Positions 9,108 to 20,521 are shown, counted from the first letter of the stretch. The stretch: DNA of 64,000 bases from Clostridium sp. 1001275B_160808_H3 (GCF_015550425.1 NZ_JADNAT010000013.1:1-64000); one strand, 5' to 3'. Numbers and translations: made by a program. The notes: generated by a model from the sequence alone, not told the origin.

Positions 9108-9305
9108 ATGCTAGACGTAACTATTATATTTAAAATAGGGGCTATGGGTGTCCTTCTTGTAGTCTTAGAGAAAGTATTAAAAGCTAGTGGTAAAGATGAA
9201 ATTGCAACAATAGCAAATATTGTAGGGATAGTAATAATTCTAATTACAGTAATAAGCCTTATAGGAGATCTATTTAATACTGTAAGAACTATGTTTATGT
9301 TATAG
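9108..9305 (+). CDS. spoIIIAC: Stage III sporulation protein SpoIIIAC
   Basis: The 65-residue polypeptide has two transmembrane helices with the conserved loop LEKVLKASGKDEIATI. Length and position are canonical. It is a small channel component in the mother-cell membrane, paralogous to the start of SpoIIIAD. AGGAGGG precedes the start. Confidence 0.95.
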   Translation: MLDVTIIFKIGAMGVLLVVLEKVLKASGKDEIATIANIVGIVIILITVISLIGDLFNTVRTMFML

Positions 9306-9313
9306 GTGTTATT

Positions 9314-9697
9314 ATGGATATTATTAAGATTGTTGCATTTGCTTTTGCTGCATTATTTATGTTTCTTCTCTTTAAAGATAAAAGAAGCGATATATCAACA
9401 TTAATATCTTTATCTGCAGGAGCTATAATTTTCTTAGTTGTAATTACACAACTTAATGATGTAATTTACTTTATAAAGAATATAGCAGATAAAGCTAATA
9501 TTGATATGGTATATATAGGAGTTGTTTTAAAAATACTAGCTATAGCATATTTAGCCACATTTTGCAGTGAAATATGCAAAGATGCAGGAGCTGCTAGTAT
9601 AGCTAGTAAGGTTGAATTTTCGGCTAAAATTTTGATATTAACATTAGCAATACCAATACTTATGGCTGTCCTTCAATCAATTTTACAAATATTGTAG
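9314..9697 (+). CDS. spoIIIAD: Stage III sporulation protein SpoIIIAD
   Basis: The 127-residue membrane protein has four predicted helices. The signature YLATFCSEICKDAGAASIASKVEF near residues 77-100 is typical of the family. It lies 8 bases after spoIIIAC with the usual spacing and is part of the SpoIIIA complex. Confidence 0.95.
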   Translation: MDIIKIVAFAFAALFMFLLFKDKRSDISTLISLSAGAIIFLVVITQLNDVIYFIKNIADKANIDMVYIGVVLKILAIAYLATFCSEICKDAGAASIASKVEFSAKILILTLAIPILMAVLQSILQIL

Positions 9698-9705
9698 GTG
9701 TTTTT

Positions 9706-10935
9706 ATGATAAAAAATATTTTCACAAAGAGAATTATATTAGTTATAAGTATAATTATTATAGCTTTTGTAGTTCTTCCTAGTAAAAGTGCTTTAGCTAA
9801 TGAAAATGATATTAATAGTATAAATATTAATAATCAAACATCTAAGGAAGAAATTAAGATAGAAAATGAGGAAGTCAATAATAAATTAGATTCACTATAT
9901 AACTATATAAATAATATGAAATTAGATATTGAGATAATGAATGACCTAGATCCAGTTGATTATATTAAGGGATATATAAAAAATGGAGAAGGAAATTTAT
10001 CGTTTAAAACTATTAGCGATGCTGTTATAAGTTTCTTATTTAAGGAAGTTAAAACAGTACTTGCATTATCAATAAGCATAATAGTAATTGCAATAATATG
10101 TGCACTACTTAAAAATTTACAAACAGCATTTTCAAATGAAGGAATATCAAATATAGCATTCTTTGCATGTTATGCTTTACTGATAGTTATATTATCTAGA
10201 AGTTTCATAGTTTCTATAAATATAGCAACTAATATAATACAAGATTTATCAAATTTTATGAGTGCTGTTTTACCTGTATTAGTTATGATGATTGGAACAA
10301 TTGGAGGATTTACACAAGCAGCAACTATGGATCCTATAGTAGTTGGAGCAACATTAATTATTCCAAGAATATATACAACAGTAATAATACCATTAATACT
10401 TATTACCTTTGTTTTAGAATTTGCAAACAATATTTCTACGGAACATAAAATAAGTAATTTGTGTAAATTAACAAAGCAAATTACTATATGGCTTCAAGGT
10501 ATAATTCTAACTATCTTCATAGGATTATTAACGGTAAGGGGGATAACATCATCAACTATTGATGCTGTTACATTAAAAACTGCTAAATTTGCTATAGATA
10601 ATTTTATACCTATAGTAGGAAAAGCTTTTTCAGATGCTATAGCGTCTGTAGCAGGATATTCACTAATAATAAAAAATGCTGTAAGCTCTATTGGATTAAT
10701 CATAATAATACTTATGATGCTATATCCTATAATAAAGTTAGTATTAATTTCATTTGTATATAAATTGACAGCAGCAATTATAGAGCCAATAAGCGATAAA
10801 AGAATAACAAGTTCAATAGCATCAGCAGGTGATTCATTGATACTTATAATGTCATGTGTATTATCGGTAAGCCTCATGTTCTTTGTATTACTTGGAATTA
10901 TGGCATCAGCAGGCAAATTTGTTATAGGAGGGTAA
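9706..10935 (+). CDS. spoIIIAE: Stage III sporulation protein SpoIIIAE
   Basis: The 409-residue polytopic membrane protein is the largest channel component. It has a signal-like N-terminal helix (residues 7-30), an acidic extracellular region to about residue 110, then roughly seven helices. Family features include DLSNFMSAVLPVLVMMIGTIGG and VEPISDKR-like IEPISDKRITSSIASAGDSL near the C-terminus. It is eight bases from spoIIIAD. Confidence 0.95.
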   Translation: MIKNIFTKRIILVISIIIIAFVVLPSKSALANENDINSININNQTSKEEIKIENEEVNNKLDSLYNYINNMKLDIEIMNDLDPVDYIKGYIKNGEGNLSFKTISDAVISFLFKEVKTVLALSISIIVIAIICALLKNLQTAFSNEGISNIAFFACYALLIVILSRSFIVSINIATNIIQDLSNFMSAVLPVLVMMIGTIGGFTQAATMDPIVVGATLIIPRIYTTVIIPLILITFVLEFANNISTEHKISNLCKLTKQITIWLQGIILTIFIGLLTVRGITSSTIDAVTLKTAKFAIDNFIPIVGKAFSDAIASVAGYSLIIKNAVSSIGLIIIILMMLYPIIKLVLISFVYKLTAAIIEPISDKRITSSIASAGDSLILIMSCVLSVSLMFFVLLGIMASAGKFVIGG

Positions 10936-10943
10936 AGAGGGAT

Positions 10944-11522
10944 ATGGAAGAAATAAAAGGATTTGTAATAACCCTAGTTACTATGCTTATATTAATGACG
11001 GCAATTGAATTTATAGCTCCTGATAACAATATGAAAAAGTACTTAAAATTTGTTTTAGGCTTAATTCTTATATCTGTTATGTTATCTCCAATAATTTCTT
11101 TGTTTAGTAAAGGTGAAGAAAGTATTTCTTTACAGATACAAAATTATATAGAGCTTAGCGAAAATGAAAGTGTCGAAGTAAGTAAGAATTATAAGATTAA
11201 TAATGAAAATGCATTTAAGGAAAATTTAGAGCAAAATTGTAATAGACTTTTAAAAGAAAAGTTTTCTGATAAAGAATTTATTAGTGACATAGATTGTAAA
11301 GTTGATATGAGTAACATTAACTACTCTATTGAAAAAGTTCAAATAGGGGTTAAAAATAAAGATGTTTCGAAAGTACAAAAGATAATTATAAATGCACAGG
11401 AAGACAGTCAAAGCGTATCTTCTCAGGATGGAAAAGTAAATAACGAAGATGAAATAATAAGTTACTTAGCAGAAGCTTTAAATGTTTCTCAAGATAAAAT
11501 AGAAGTGTATAAAGTAAATTGA
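10944..11522 (+). CDS. spoIIIAF: Stage III sporulation protein SpoIIIAF
   Basis: The 192-residue protein has two N-terminal transmembrane helices (about residues 5-23 and 33-51) and an extracellular ring-building-like domain with ISYLAEALNVSQDKIEVY at the C-terminus. I place the start at the ATG at 10944 after AGAGGG, directly after spoIIIAE. A longer in-frame extension into spoIIIAE is not conserved in type. Confidence 0.93.
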   Translation: MEEIKGFVITLVTMLILMTAIEFIAPDNNMKKYLKFVLGLILISVMLSPIISLFSKGEESISLQIQNYIELSENESVEVSKNYKINNENAFKENLEQNCNRLLKEKFSDKEFISDIDCKVDMSNINYSIEKVQIGVKNKDVSKVQKIIINAQEDSQSVSSQDGKVNNEDEIISYLAEALNVSQDKIEVYKVN

Positions 11523-11535
11523 TGGGAGTGAGAAA

Positions 11536-12144
11536 ATGGGGAAAGGTGATTGGAAAAAAGAGCTAGCTAACGTTATAAATGATAAAAAGTTTTTAAATGC
11601 AGTTTGTATTGCATTAGTCTTAGCTTTTGTTTTATTAGCTATTAGCTTTTTGACAACTGGCAGAAAAAAAGAAACAAAACCAACAAGTGTAAACACTACT
11701 ACGCAAAATTCATCTGATTTACAAAATCAATCAGATGAAATAATGGATAGTTATGAAGCTCAAGAAAAAAAAGAGTTGAAAAATCTTTTAACAAAAATAG
11801 AGAACGTAGGAGAAGTTGAGGTTATGATTTACTTTAAAAGTGGAGAAGTAAAGGTTCCAGCAACAGAAAATACTACCCAAGAAGCAACAACAGAAGAAAC
11901 AGATAATCAAGGTGGAAAGAGAACGAATACTCAGCAAACTGGTGGAAGTAAAGTTGTTATGGCAGGTGATGGAAGCAAAAATGAACCATATATTTTACAG
12001 ACTAATAAGCCAGAAATTAGTGGAGTGGTTATAGTAGCCGAAGGCGCAAGCAGTAGTAAAGTTAAATATGATATACAGGTAGCTGTGTCTAGTTTATATG
12101 GAATTTCTATAGATAAGGTTAATGTATATCCTATGAAAAATTAG
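11536..12144 (+). CDS. spoIIIAG: Stage III sporulation protein SpoIIIAG
   Basis: The 202-residue bitopic protein has a transmembrane helix at about residues 22-42, a Gln/Thr-rich linker, and a C-terminal ring-building domain (GVVIVAEGASSSKVKYDIQVAVSSLYGISIDKVNVYPMKN). In Bacillus this protein forms a large ring in the intermembrane space. The linker in the middle (about residues 100-145) is low-complexity. It is coupled to spoIIIAF by a 13-base gap. Confidence 0.95.
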   Translation: MGKGDWKKELANVINDKKFLNAVCIALVLAFVLLAISFLTTGRKKETKPTSVNTTTQNSSDLQNQSDEIMDSYEAQEKKELKNLLTKIENVGEVEVMIYFKSGEVKVPATENTTQEATTEETDNQGGKRTNTQQTGGSKVVMAGDGSKNEPYILQTNKPEISGVVIVAEGASSSKVKYDIQVAVSSLYGISIDKVNVYPMKN

Positions 12145-12183
12145 CATATAATTAAAATGAAAAAAAGATGGGGGGAAATTAAA

Positions 12184-12711
12184 ATGACAAAAAAACAATT
12201 TGGTATTATTTTCACACTAATGGCTCTTATAGTATGTGTAGGAGTTATTGCAGCAAAATTAAATAAGACGGGGTTAAATGATCCAACAGATTTTAGCCAA
12301 GTAATATCACAAGGAACAGAAGAAGATAAGGATAATGAAAAGAAAGATGATAAAGAAACCTTAGGAACTCAAGATTATTTCTATAGCTTAAGAAGTGAAA
12401 GAGATCAAAAGGACGCAGCAACTATCCAACAATTAACTTCATTAAAAAATGATGTAAATACATCTCAAGAACAAAAAGATCTTGCAGATAATGAATTAAG
12501 AGAAAAGACTATGCTTATAGATAAAGAAAGTAGAATAGAAGTAAATGTTAAAAATCAAGGATTTGAAGATGCATTATGCTCAATAGAAGGTAATAAAGTT
12601 AGAATAGTTGTTAAAGCTGATGAAGTAACAGAAGCTGATAGTGCAGCAATTCAAGAAATAGCTGAAAATGTTTCTGGGATTAGTGATGTGATAATAGAAT
12701 CAAAGAAATAA
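12184..12711 (+). CDS. spoIIIAH: Stage III sporulation protein SpoIIIAH
   Basis: The 175-residue bitopic protein begins MTKKQFGIIFTLMALIVCVGVIA and has a helical region and a ring-building domain. It is the SpoIIIA subunit that binds forespore SpoIIQ across the intermembrane space. The start at 12184 follows GGGGG; the ATG at 12157 is less well placed. It ends the spoIIIA operon; no clear terminator follows. Confidence 0.94.
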   Translation: MTKKQFGIIFTLMALIVCVGVIAAKLNKTGLNDPTDFSQVISQGTEEDKDNEKKDDKETLGTQDYFYSLRSERDQKDAATIQQLTSLKNDVNTSQEQKDLADNELREKTMLIDKESRIEVNVKNQGFEDALCSIEGNKVRIVVKADEVTEADSAAIQEIAENVSGISDVIIESKK

Positions 12712-12795
12712 TTCATTGTAATATAATTATTGGTTTGATATAATAAACATAAGAAAAAAAGAGTTTTGTCATCAAAACGCTTAGGAGGTAAGTAC

Positions 12796-13182
12796 ATGGA
12801 AAATAAAAACTATGATGATAATCTAGGGATAGTAAAAATTTCTGATGAAGTTGTTAGTGTAATAGCAGGAATTGCAGCTGAAGAAATTAAAGGCGTAGAA
12901 GACTTACAACAAATGGGTGGTAACAACATATCACAATTGCTAAAAGGTAAGAAGAATGTGGGAAAAAATGTAAAAGTAACATTAAGCGAAAATAGTGCTA
13001 TAATAGATTTAAATTTAGCAGTAGAGTATGGTGTAAAAATACCAGAAGTAGTAAATGCAGTTCAAGAAAATGTTAAAAAGACTGTTGAAGCAATGACTGG
13101 ATTGAATGTTGAATATGTTAATATAAATGTTCAAAGCATTTACTTACCAAAAACTGAAAAAGAAGAAAGTAAGGAAAATTAA
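12796..13182 (+). CDS. Asp23/Gls24 family envelope stress protein
   Basis: The 128-residue protein has the family core GIVKISDEVVSVIAGIAAEEIKGVEDLQ and the later GLNVEYVNINVQSIYLPK. Relatives include YqhY/YloU, small proteins linked to fatty-acid and envelope homeostasis. AGGAGG lies just upstream of the ATG at 12796. It is placed before nusB, as in Bacillus (yqhY-nusB). It has its own terminator. Confidence 0.9.
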   Translation: MENKNYDDNLGIVKISDEVVSVIAGIAAEEIKGVEDLQQMGGNNISQLLKGKKNVGKNVKVTLSENSAIIDLNLAVEYGVKIPEVVNAVQENVKKTVEAMTGLNVEYVNINVQSIYLPKTEKEESKEN

Positions 13183-13185
13183 TTT

Positions 13186-13213
13186 CACCCTCTGATTTTT
13201 CAGAGGGTGTTTT
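13186..13213 (+). terminator. Terminator after the Asp23-family gene
   Basis: CACCCTCTGA (13186-13195) pairs with TCAGAGGGTG (13200-13209) around a 4-base loop and is followed by TTTT. It is a GC-rich stem in an AT-rich context. Confidence 0.92.
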
Positions 13214-13308
13214 CCTTGTGCTTTAAATAAATTTGTTGTAGTATATTTATGATTAGAAAGTTTTAGAAGGTTAATAATATTAGTAGTAAGAACACTTAGG
13301 AGGATAAG

Positions 13309-13713
13309 ATGAATAGAAAAAGATCTAGAGAAATAGCCATGGAATTACTTTTTGGGATGACTTTAAGCAAAAATACATTAGAGGAAACAATAGAAACATT
13401 TATAGAAGATTATGAAATGAATTTAAAAACTATAGATTTAGAATACATAAAAGGGATTTTAGCTAAGGTTGAAGAAAATATAACTGTAATAGATAAAAAA
13501 ATAGAAGAAGCATTAACAAATTGGAAGCTAGATAGAGTATCAAAGGTTAATCTTTCAATATTGAGATTAGCAATTGCAGAAATGCTTTATGTAGAAGACG
13601 TTCCAGAAAAGGTTGCTATAAATGAAGCAATTGAATTAACAAAAAAATATTCAGACGAAAAAAGTGTTTCATTTGTAAATGGAGTTTTAGATAAAGCATT
13701 TAAGAGTTTATAA
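13309..13713 (+). CDS. nusB: Transcription antitermination factor NusB
   Basis: The 134-residue all-helical protein binds boxA RNA with NusE and supports rRNA antitermination. The N-terminus [16 protein letters not shown] and the C-terminal half ([48 protein letters not shown]) are diagnostic. AGGAGG precedes the start. It heads a run of housekeeping genes that continues through recN. Confidence 0.97.
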   Translation: MNRKRSREIAMELLFGMTLSKNTLEETIETFIEDYEMNLKTIDLEYIKGILAKVEENITVIDKKIEEALTNWKLDRVSKVNLSILRLAIAEMLYVEDVPEKVAINEAIELTKKYSDEKSVSFVNGVLDKAFKSL

Positions 13714-13734
13714 AATGTAATGGGGGTATTTTTC

Positions 13735-14583
13735 ATGGGGAAAATTTTAAATGGTAAAGAAATTTCAAATAATGTAAAAGAAGAAATAAAAGAGTACATA
13801 TTAAAAAGAAAAGAGTTAGGGCTTAGACCTCCAAAGATAGTATCAATCTTAGTAGGAAATGATGGTGGATCTGTCTACTACATTAATAGTCAAGAAAAAG
13901 TAGCAACTTCACTTGGTTGTAATTTTGAAAAACTATTACTTAATGAAGATATATTAGAAGAGGAACTATTAAGAAAAATAGAACTATTAAATTCTGATGA
14001 AAAAGTAGATGGAATAATATTGCAACTTCCTCTTCCGCAAGGATTTAATGAGAAGAAAATAATAAATGCCATTTCCCCAGCAAAAGATATAGATTGTTTA
14101 ACATATATTAATCAAGGCAAATTATATTGTAATGAAAAAACATATTTGCCTTGTACCCCAAATTCAATAATAACAATATTGGAGAGATCAAATATTGAAC
14201 TTGAGGGTAAAAATGTTGTAGTTATAGGAAGAAGTAATATTGTAGGAAAACCAGTATCACAATTATTATTAAATAAAAATGCTACAGTTACAATTTGCCA
14301 TTCAAAAACTAACAACTTAAAAGAAGTTTGTAAAGTAGCAGATATTATTGTAGTAGCAATAGGAAAGCCTAAATTTTTAACTGATGAATATGTAAATAGT
14401 AATTCTATAATAATTGATGTTGGAACCTCATCTTTAAATGGTAAAATTACTGGAGATGTAGATTTTGATAAAGTAGAGCCGATTGTACAAAAGATAACAC
14501 CAGTTCCAGGAGGAGTTGGAGCTTTAACTACGACGCTACTTATAAAAAATTCATGTGAGGCGTTAGAGAACAATGAGAATTAA
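13735..14583 (+). CDS. folD: Bifunctional methylenetetrahydrofolate dehydrogenase/cyclohydrolase
   Basis: The 282-residue enzyme interconverts 5,10-methylene- and 10-formyl-tetrahydrofolate. Visible are [13 protein letters not shown] with the catalytic lysine, [10 protein letters not shown], the NADP site [15 protein letters not shown] and the C-terminal [14 protein letters not shown]. The start at 13735 has GGGGGT 8 bases upstream; an ATG at 13720 does not. It overlaps xseA by 11 bases. Confidence 0.97.
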   Translation: MGKILNGKEISNNVKEEIKEYILKRKELGLRPPKIVSILVGNDGGSVYYINSQEKVATSLGCNFEKLLLNEDILEEELLRKIELLNSDEKVDGIILQLPLPQGFNEKKIINAISPAKDIDCLTYINQGKLYCNEKTYLPCTPNSIITILERSNIELEGKNVVVIGRSNIVGKPVSQLLLNKNATVTICHSKTNNLKEVCKVADIIVVAIGKPKFLTDEYVNSNSIIIDVGTSSLNGKITGDVDFDKVEPIVQKITPVPGGVGALTTTLLIKNSCEALENNEN

Positions 14584-15772
14584 AACTTTAACAGTTAGTG
14601 AACTTAATAACTATATCAAAAAGACATTAGATAATGATTTTATTTTAAACAATCTTTTAGTAAAGGGAGAAATATCAAATTTAAAATATCATAGTAGTGG
14701 ACATATATATTTTTCTTTAAAAGATTCAGTAAGTAAAATTAATTGTGTTATGTTTAAAAGTAATAGCGTGGATTTAGACTTTAAATTAACTGAAGGAATG
14801 GAAGTTGTAGCTAATGCTAGGTGCTCAATTTATCCAGGAACTGGATCACTTCAATTATATATAGAAAAGTTACAAAAAGAAGGTATTGGTGAACTACATA
14901 TAAAATTTGAAAAACTTAAGAAAAAGCTTCAAGAAGAAGGTTACTTTGATGAGAAGTATAAAAAAACAATACCTAGAATGCCAAAGAGAATAGGGGTTGT
15001 AACATCAGAAACTGGGGCTGTTATAAGGGATATAATAAATGTATCAAAGCGAAGGAGTAGTTTAATTGATATTGTATTATATCCTGCTCTAGTTCAAGGT
15101 GAAGGCGCTTACAGAACAATAATCGATGGAATTAAATATTTCAATGATACTAAAAGTGTGGATGTTATAATAATTGGTAGAGGTGGAGGTTCAATAGAAG
15201 AGTTATGGAATTTTAATGAGGAAGCTTTAGCTAAAGAAATATTCAAATCTAAGCTACCTATAATTTCAGCTGTTGGGCATGAAGTTGATTTTACAATATC
15301 TGATTTTGTAAGTGACTATAGAGCATCAACTCCGTCTCAGGCTGCAGAAATTGCTGTGCCACTAGAAATTGATATAATAAATGAAATAGATAGCTATAAC
15401 AAAAGAATAAATGAAATAGTATTTAATAAATTTAGTTATGAAAAAGAAAAGTTATCGAATTATAAAAAAATATTATCTTTAAATAGTCCAGAAGTAATTT
15501 TATCTAATTCTTATTTGGAACTAGATAGAATAGAAGATAGAATGAAAAAATTAGTTTTCAGTAGAATGGAAAAAGAAAAGATTAGAATTAAATCGTTAAA
15601 TGATATTTTAGAGGCTCATAACCCAATAAATGTGTTAAAAAAAGGATATACATTTATTGAAGATAATGAAAAGAATATAATTTCATCTAAAGAAGATATA
15701 AAGGATTTAGATGAATTTAATATAATATTTAAAGATGGAAAAGTTAAAGGAAAAATTATTTCCATGGATTAA
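14573..15772 (+). CDS. xseA: Exodeoxyribonuclease VII large subunit
   Basis: The 399-residue protein has an N-terminal OB fold ([25 protein letters not shown]) and the catalytic region [16 protein letters not shown] to [18 protein letters not shown], then [28 protein letters not shown] and a coiled-coil tail. With XseB it degrades single-stranded DNA into oligonucleotides. It is translationally coupled to folD and followed closely by xseB. Confidence 0.97.
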   Translation: MRIKTLTVSELNNYIKKTLDNDFILNNLLVKGEISNLKYHSSGHIYFSLKDSVSKINCVMFKSNSVDLDFKLTEGMEVVANARCSIYPGTGSLQLYIEKLQKEGIGELHIKFEKLKKKLQEEGYFDEKYKKTIPRMPKRIGVVTSETGAVIRDIINVSKRRSSLIDIVLYPALVQGEGAYRTIIDGIKYFNDTKSVDVIIIGRGGGSIEELWNFNEEALAKEIFKSKLPIISAVGHEVDFTISDFVSDYRASTPSQAAEIAVPLEIDIINEIDSYNKRINEIVFNKFSYEKEKLSNYKKILSLNSPEVILSNSYLELDRIEDRMKKLVFSRMEKEKIRIKSLNDILEAHNPINVLKKGYTFIEDNEKNIISSKEDIKDLDEFNIIFKDGKVKGKIISMD

Positions 15773-15787
15773 GGAGTTGAAGAGTTT

Positions 15788-16000
15788 ATGGCAAAGAAAG
15801 AATCTTACGATGATATGGTTAAAGGCCTACAAACTATTTTGAGTAATATGGAAAATAATGAACTTCCGCTTGAAGAGTTAATGAAAGAGTACGAGAGTGG
15901 AGTTAAACTTATTAATAAATTATACAAGACACTAAATTCTTTAGAAGGAAAGCTAACAACAATAAAAGAGAATATGGAAGTGGAGCTAAAGAATGAGTAA
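15788..16000 (+). CDS. xseB: Exodeoxyribonuclease VII small subunit
   Basis: The 70-residue helical protein has the family pattern [37 protein letters not shown]. Several copies coat each XseA. It overlaps ispA by 8 bases. Confidence 0.95.
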   Translation: MAKKESYDDMVKGLQTILSNMENNELPLEELMKEYESGVKLINKLYKTLNSLEGKLTTIKENMEVELKNE

Positions 16001-16868
16001 TATTATAGAAAAACATAGAGATTTTATAAATGAGTATTTAAATGTATATTTTAATGACAAAGGAAGTTATAATAAAATTATATATGATTCAGCAAGTTAT
16101 AGTTTAAATATAGGAGGCAAAAGAATAAGACCTATATTATTTTTATTGACTTATGAATTATACAAAGAAAATTATAAAGACATAATAGAAATGGCCTCAG
16201 CAATAGAAATGATTCATACCTATTCTCTTATACATGATGATCTTCCATGTATGGACAATGATGATTTAAGAAGAGGAATGCCGACTAATCATAAAAAATT
16301 TGGTGAAAATATAGCCGTATTAGCAGGAGATATGCTATTAAATGAGGCAATGAGTTTAATGATGAAATTTTCTATAAAAAATGGTTCTAAAGCACTATTA
16401 GCATCAAGGGAAATAGCAGAAGCAGCAGGGCCAGAAGGAATGATAGGCGGGCAAATAGTAGATGTTATAAATGAAGGAAAGTTAATATCTAAAGAAGAAC
16501 TTCTTTATATGCATAGTAAAAAAACTGGAGAACTAATAAGGGTATCTATTGTAGCAGCAGCTATACTTGCAGATGCTCCTAAAGAAGATATAGAAATTTT
16601 AAATGATTTCGGATTAAAGCTTGGTTTAGCATTTCAAATTAAGGATGATATCTTAGATATAACAGGGGATATTTCAAAGCTTGGTAAAAACACTAAAAGC
16701 GATGAAAATAATAATAAATCCAATTTTATATCTTTATTTGGGTTAGAATATTGTAAAAGAGAATGTGAAAATTTAACAAAAGAATGTATTGAATTGTTGA
16801 AAGGCCTTTCTGTAGAATCGATAAATTTAGAAACAATAACTTTAGATTTATTAAATAGAGAATTTTAA
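15993..16868 (+). CDS. ispA: Farnesyl/geranyl diphosphate synthase
   Basis: The 291-residue polyprenyl synthase has both Asp-rich motifs, [14 protein letters not shown] (about residue 82) and IKDDILD (about residue 220), plus the GGKRIRP motif. It condenses isopentenyl diphosphate units for undecaprenyl and quinone-type lipids. It lies next to dxs, so substrate supply and chain elongation genes are co-transcribed. Confidence 0.95.
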   Translation: MSNIIEKHRDFINEYLNVYFNDKGSYNKIIYDSASYSLNIGGKRIRPILFLLTYELYKENYKDIIEMASAIEMIHTYSLIHDDLPCMDNDDLRRGMPTNHKKFGENIAVLAGDMLLNEAMSLMMKFSIKNGSKALLASREIAEAAGPEGMIGGQIVDVINEGKLISKEELLYMHSKKTGELIRVSIVAAAILADAPKEDIEILNDFGLKLGLAFQIKDDILDITGDISKLGKNTKSDENNNKSNFISLFGLEYCKRECENLTKECIELLKGLSVESINLETITLDLLNREF

Positions 16869-16887
16869 TAGAAAGAAAGGTTTAATT

Positions 16888-18756
16888 ATGGGTAAAATGT
16901 TAGATAAGATAACTTCTCCAAAAGAAGTTAAAGAGTTATCAAATGTTGAATTAGAAGTACTTGCTGGAGAAATTAGAGAATTTTTAATAGATAGTGTATC
17001 TAAAACAGGAGGACATCTAGCTTCTAATTTAGGAGTTGTAGAGCTGACTATAAGTCTATTTAAAAGTTTTAATTTAGAAAAAGATAAAATAGTTTGGGAT
17101 GTTGGTCATCAAAGCTATGTTCATAAAATACTTACAGGTAGAAAAGATCAATTTAATAATCTTAGACAGTATAATGGATTAAGTGGATTCCCAAAGAGAT
17201 GTGAAAGTAAATATGATGCTTTTGATACAGGACATAGTAGCACATCAATATCTGCTGCACTAGGAATGGCAAGAGCTAGAGATATTAAAAATGAAGATAA
17301 TGAAGTTATTGCAGTTATAGGTGATGGAGCATTGACAGGTGGAATGGCTTTAGAGGCATTGAATGATGTAGGATTTAATAAGACAAAAATGATCGTTATT
17401 TTAAATGATAATCAAATGTCTATATCACCTAATGTTGGTGGATTATCAACACATTTAAATAACTTAAGGATGGAACCTAAATATAATAAACTAAAATCAA
17501 ATATAAATGAAACCTTAAGTAATTCTAAAGCAGGTAAAAAAATTGCAAGTTGTATATCAAGATTTAAAGATAGTATTAAACAATTTGTAGTGCCATCTAT
17601 GCTTTTTGAAGATATGGGATTAAAGTATATAGGACCTATAAATGGACATGATATAGAAATGATGACGGAAGTATTAGAAAAGGCAAAACAAATTAATGAG
17701 CCTGTTATAATACATGTGGTTACAAATAAAGGAAAAGGTTATGAATTAGCAGAAAAAAACCCAAATAAGTACCATGGAGTAAGCCCTTTTGATTTAGAAA
17801 GTGGAGAAGCATATATTCCTAGCGAAAGATCATACTCAAAGGTATTTGGTGATGCTATGATAGATTTAGCAAAAGAAGATGATAGAATAGTTGCAATAAC
17901 TGCTGCTATGCCTGATGGAACAGGACTTAAGAGTTTTGCAAAAGAGTTTCCAAATAGATTTTTTGATGTAGGGATTGCTGAAGCACATGCAACAACACTT
18001 GCAGCAGGTCTTGCAAGTGCAAACTTAAAACCTATTTTTGCTGTATATTCTACATTCTTGCAAAGAGCCTTCGATCAATTAATTCATGACGTGTGTATTC
18101 AAAATATGCCAGTTATTTTTGCAATAGATAGAGCAGGATTAGTTGGAGAGGATGGAGAAACACATCAAGGAATGTTTGATTTATCCTATTTATCTCAAGT
18201 TCCCAATATGACTGTATTGGCGCCAAAACATTTAGATGAAATAAAGGTTATGTTAAAGTGGGCTCTTACACAAAATGGACCAGTAGCTATAAGATACCCT
18301 AGGGGTGCAGATTGTTGTACTGAAATGAATCCATTAACAAAAATAAGTTATGGTAAGTGGGAAAAAATTATAAGTGGAGAAAAGATTGCTATAATTGCAG
18401 TAGGAAAAATGCTTCAACATGCATTACTAGCTAAAGACATATTAAAAGCTAATGGAATTAATCCTACAATAATAAATGCTACATTTGTAAAACCATTGGA
18501 TAATAATATGCTAGAGAGTTTAGTAGAAGAAGGCTATGATATAGTGACTATTGAAGATAATATAACTAATGGTGGATTTGGTAGCTATGTTCTAATGAAG
18601 TTATATGAGCTAGGCTTTAGAAATAAATTTGAAGCATTAGGATTCAAAGATAAATTTATTCCACAAGGAAATGTAGATTTATTATATAAAGAAAATAAAT
18701 TAGATCCAGAAGGAATAGCAGAAGTTATCATAGAACTTAACAAAAAAAGGAGATAA
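16888..18756 (+). CDS. dxs: 1-deoxy-D-xylulose-5-phosphate synthase
   Basis: The 622-residue thiamine-diphosphate enzyme makes DXP from pyruvate and glyceraldehyde 3-phosphate, the first step of the MEP isoprenoid route. Visible are [29 protein letters not shown], the ThDP motif [15 protein letters not shown] and the pyrimidine-domain [17 protein letters not shown]. Length is normal. It is three bases from the following tlyA-like gene. Confidence 0.97.
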   Translation: MGKMLDKITSPKEVKELSNVELEVLAGEIREFLIDSVSKTGGHLASNLGVVELTISLFKSFNLEKDKIVWDVGHQSYVHKILTGRKDQFNNLRQYNGLSGFPKRCESKYDAFDTGHSSTSISAALGMARARDIKNEDNEVIAVIGDGALTGGMALEALNDVGFNKTKMIVILNDNQMSISPNVGGLSTHLNNLRMEPKYNKLKSNINETLSNSKAGKKIASCISRFKDSIKQFVVPSMLFEDMGLKYIGPINGHDIEMMTEVLEKAKQINEPVIIHVVTNKGKGYELAEKNPNKYHGVSPFDLESGEAYIPSERSYSKVFGDAMIDLAKEDDRIVAITAAMPDGTGLKSFAKEFPNRFFDVGIAEAHATTLAAGLASANLKPIFAVYSTFLQRAFDQLIHDVCIQNMPVIFAIDRAGLVGEDGETHQGMFDLSYLSQVPNMTVLAPKHLDEIKVMLKWALTQNGPVAIRYPRGADCCTEMNPLTKISYGKWEKIISGEKIAIIAVGKMLQHALLAKDILKANGINPTIINATFVKPLDNNMLESLVEEGYDIVTIEDNITNGGFGSYVLMKLYELGFRNKFEALGFKDKFIPQGNVDLLYKENKLDPEGIAEVIIELNKKRR

Positions 18757-18758
18757 AG

Positions 18759-19568
18759 ATGTCTGGGAAAAAAGAAAGATTAGATATACTTTTAGTTGAA
18801 AAAGGCATATTCACATCAAGAGAACGTGCTAAAACTAACATAATGGCTGGTAAAATATTTGTAGACGGGCAAAGAGTTGATAAAGCTGGAGAAAAGGTTA
18901 GTGTCGATGCAGATATTATATTTAAAGGTCAGGAGATACCATATGTAAGTAGAGGTGGATTAAAGCTTGAAAAAGCTGTAAAGGAATTTGGAGTAAACTT
19001 AAAAGATAAGATTTGTATGGATATAGGAGCTTCTACTGGAGGATTTACTGATTGCATGTTACAAAATGATGCAAAGAAAGTGTTTTCAATTGATGTTGGA
19101 TATGGGCAATTTGCTTGGAAGCTTAGAACAGATCCTAGGGTTGTTTGTATGGAACGTACTAACATCAGATATGTAACGCCTGAAACATTAGGAGAACTAA
19201 CAGATTTTGCTTCTATAGATGTATCTTTTATTTCACTAAAGAAAATAATGCCTGCAACTTTAAGTTTATTAAATGAAAGTGGAGAAGTTGTTGCATTAAT
19301 AAAGCCTCAATTTGAAGCTGGAAAAGAAAAAGTAGGAAAAAAAGGTGTAGTTAGAGATATTAATGTTCATAAAGAAGTAGTTTTAGACATAGTAGAATTT
19401 TTAATTAGTCAAAACCTAAATATTCTATCAGTTAGTTATTCTCCAATTAAAGGACCAGAGGGAAATATTGAATATTTAGTTTATTTCACTAAAGACACAA
19501 AGAAAGAATCAACATTTACATTAGATGATATAGAAAAAATAGTAAATGAATCTCATAATTCACTATAA
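18759..19568 (+). CDS. tlyA: TlyA family rRNA 2'-O-methyltransferase/hemolysin-like protein
   Basis: The 269-residue protein has an N-terminal S4 RNA-binding domain (RLDILLVEKGIFTSRERAKTN) and an FtsJ-like methyltransferase domain with the SAM loop MDIGASTGGFTDCML and IDVSFISLKKIMP. Family members methylate rRNA; the hemolysin label is historical. Its position after dxs and before nadK-argR-recN is conserved in Firmicutes. Confidence 0.93.
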   Translation: MSGKKERLDILLVEKGIFTSRERAKTNIMAGKIFVDGQRVDKAGEKVSVDADIIFKGQEIPYVSRGGLKLEKAVKEFGVNLKDKICMDIGASTGGFTDCMLQNDAKKVFSIDVGYGQFAWKLRTDPRVVCMERTNIRYVTPETLGELTDFASIDVSFISLKKIMPATLSLLNESGEVVALIKPQFEAGKEKVGKKGVVRDINVHKEVVLDIVEFLISQNLNILSVSYSPIKGPEGNIEYLVYFTKDTKKESTFTLDDIEKIVNESHNSL

Positions 19569-19668
19569 AATATATTTAAAATAGTTTTTGTTTAAGGCTT
19601 CAGGATAATACTTGAAGTCTTAAATGAAATTTATATGAGATATTAATACAGTATAAGGGGGCGTGATT

Positions 19669-20520
19669 ATGAAGAAAGTTGCCATTGCAATCAATCCATC
19701 TAAAGATAAAAATAATAAAATTGCTATGAAAGTAAAAGAAAAGCTTTATAAATATTTTAATAATGTAGAAATAATTATGTTAAATAGTTATGATATAATA
19801 AAATATGAATTTAAGGAGCTGCTTGATCTTATAATAGTTTTAGGTGGAGATGGAACTATCTTAAGTGTTGCTAGAGGTATAAATGGAAAATTAAATGTAC
19901 CTATTTTAGGGATTAATATTGGGAATTTGGGCTTTTTATCAAGTATAGAAGTCTCTGAAATGGATAAAGCTTTTATAAAACTAAAAGAAGGGGATTATAT
20001 TTCTCAAAGAAGGATGCTTTTAACATGCGATTTACCTCTAGAAGGCATAAAAAATGAATCATTGGCTCTAAACGATATAGTTGTAGCAAGAGGAACATTA
20101 TCAAGAATGGTAAAGTTTCAGATATTTATAGATGGTAAAAGATATTATAATTTTAAAGGTGATGGATTAATTATAGCAACACCTACTGGATCAACGGCAT
20201 ATTCATTTTCAGCTGGAGGTCCCTTTATTTATCCAGATGTAGATGTAATAACTTTAACTCCAATTTGTCCTCATCCCAAAGGAATGCAAACAATTGTTTT
20301 AAATAGTAGTAGCGAAATTGAAATTAAAGCAGAAAATGAAGAAGAAGAAGTATATATAACTTTTGATGGACAAAAAGCTATAAAAACAACAAATCAAACT
20401 ATAATAAAAATAAAAAAAGCAGAAGAATATGCAAATATAGTTTTGTTTGATGATTATGATTATTTTAAAGTACTACGGGCAAAAATTCTAAATAACTGGA
20501 AAGAATGTGAAGGTGATTAA
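19669..20520 (+). CDS. nadK: NAD kinase
   Basis: The 283-residue enzyme phosphorylates NAD to NADP. Motifs are [33 protein letters not shown] and the catalytic glycine-rich [26 protein letters not shown] lies 7 bases before the ATG at 19669; an in-frame GTG six bases earlier is too close to it. It overlaps or abuts argR, whose ribosome site lies in the nadK 3' end. Confidence 0.96.
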   Translation: MKKVAIAINPSKDKNNKIAMKVKEKLYKYFNNVEIIMLNSYDIIKYEFKELLDLIIVLGGDGTILSVARGINGKLNVPILGINIGNLGFLSSIEVSEMDKAFIKLKEGDYISQRRMLLTCDLPLEGIKNESLALNDIVVARGTLSRMVKFQIFIDGKRYYNFKGDGLIIATPTGSTAYSFSAGGPFIYPDVDVITLTPICPHPKGMQTIVLNSSSEIEIKAENEEEEVYITFDGQKAIKTTNQTIIKIKKAEEYANIVLFDDYDYFKVLRAKILNNWKECEGD

Positions 20521-20521
20521 T

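Noticed and set aside
10170..10916. Long leftward frames opposite spoIIIAE.
   Set aside because: Ile/Ser/Asn-rich shadows of a conserved membrane protein gene.
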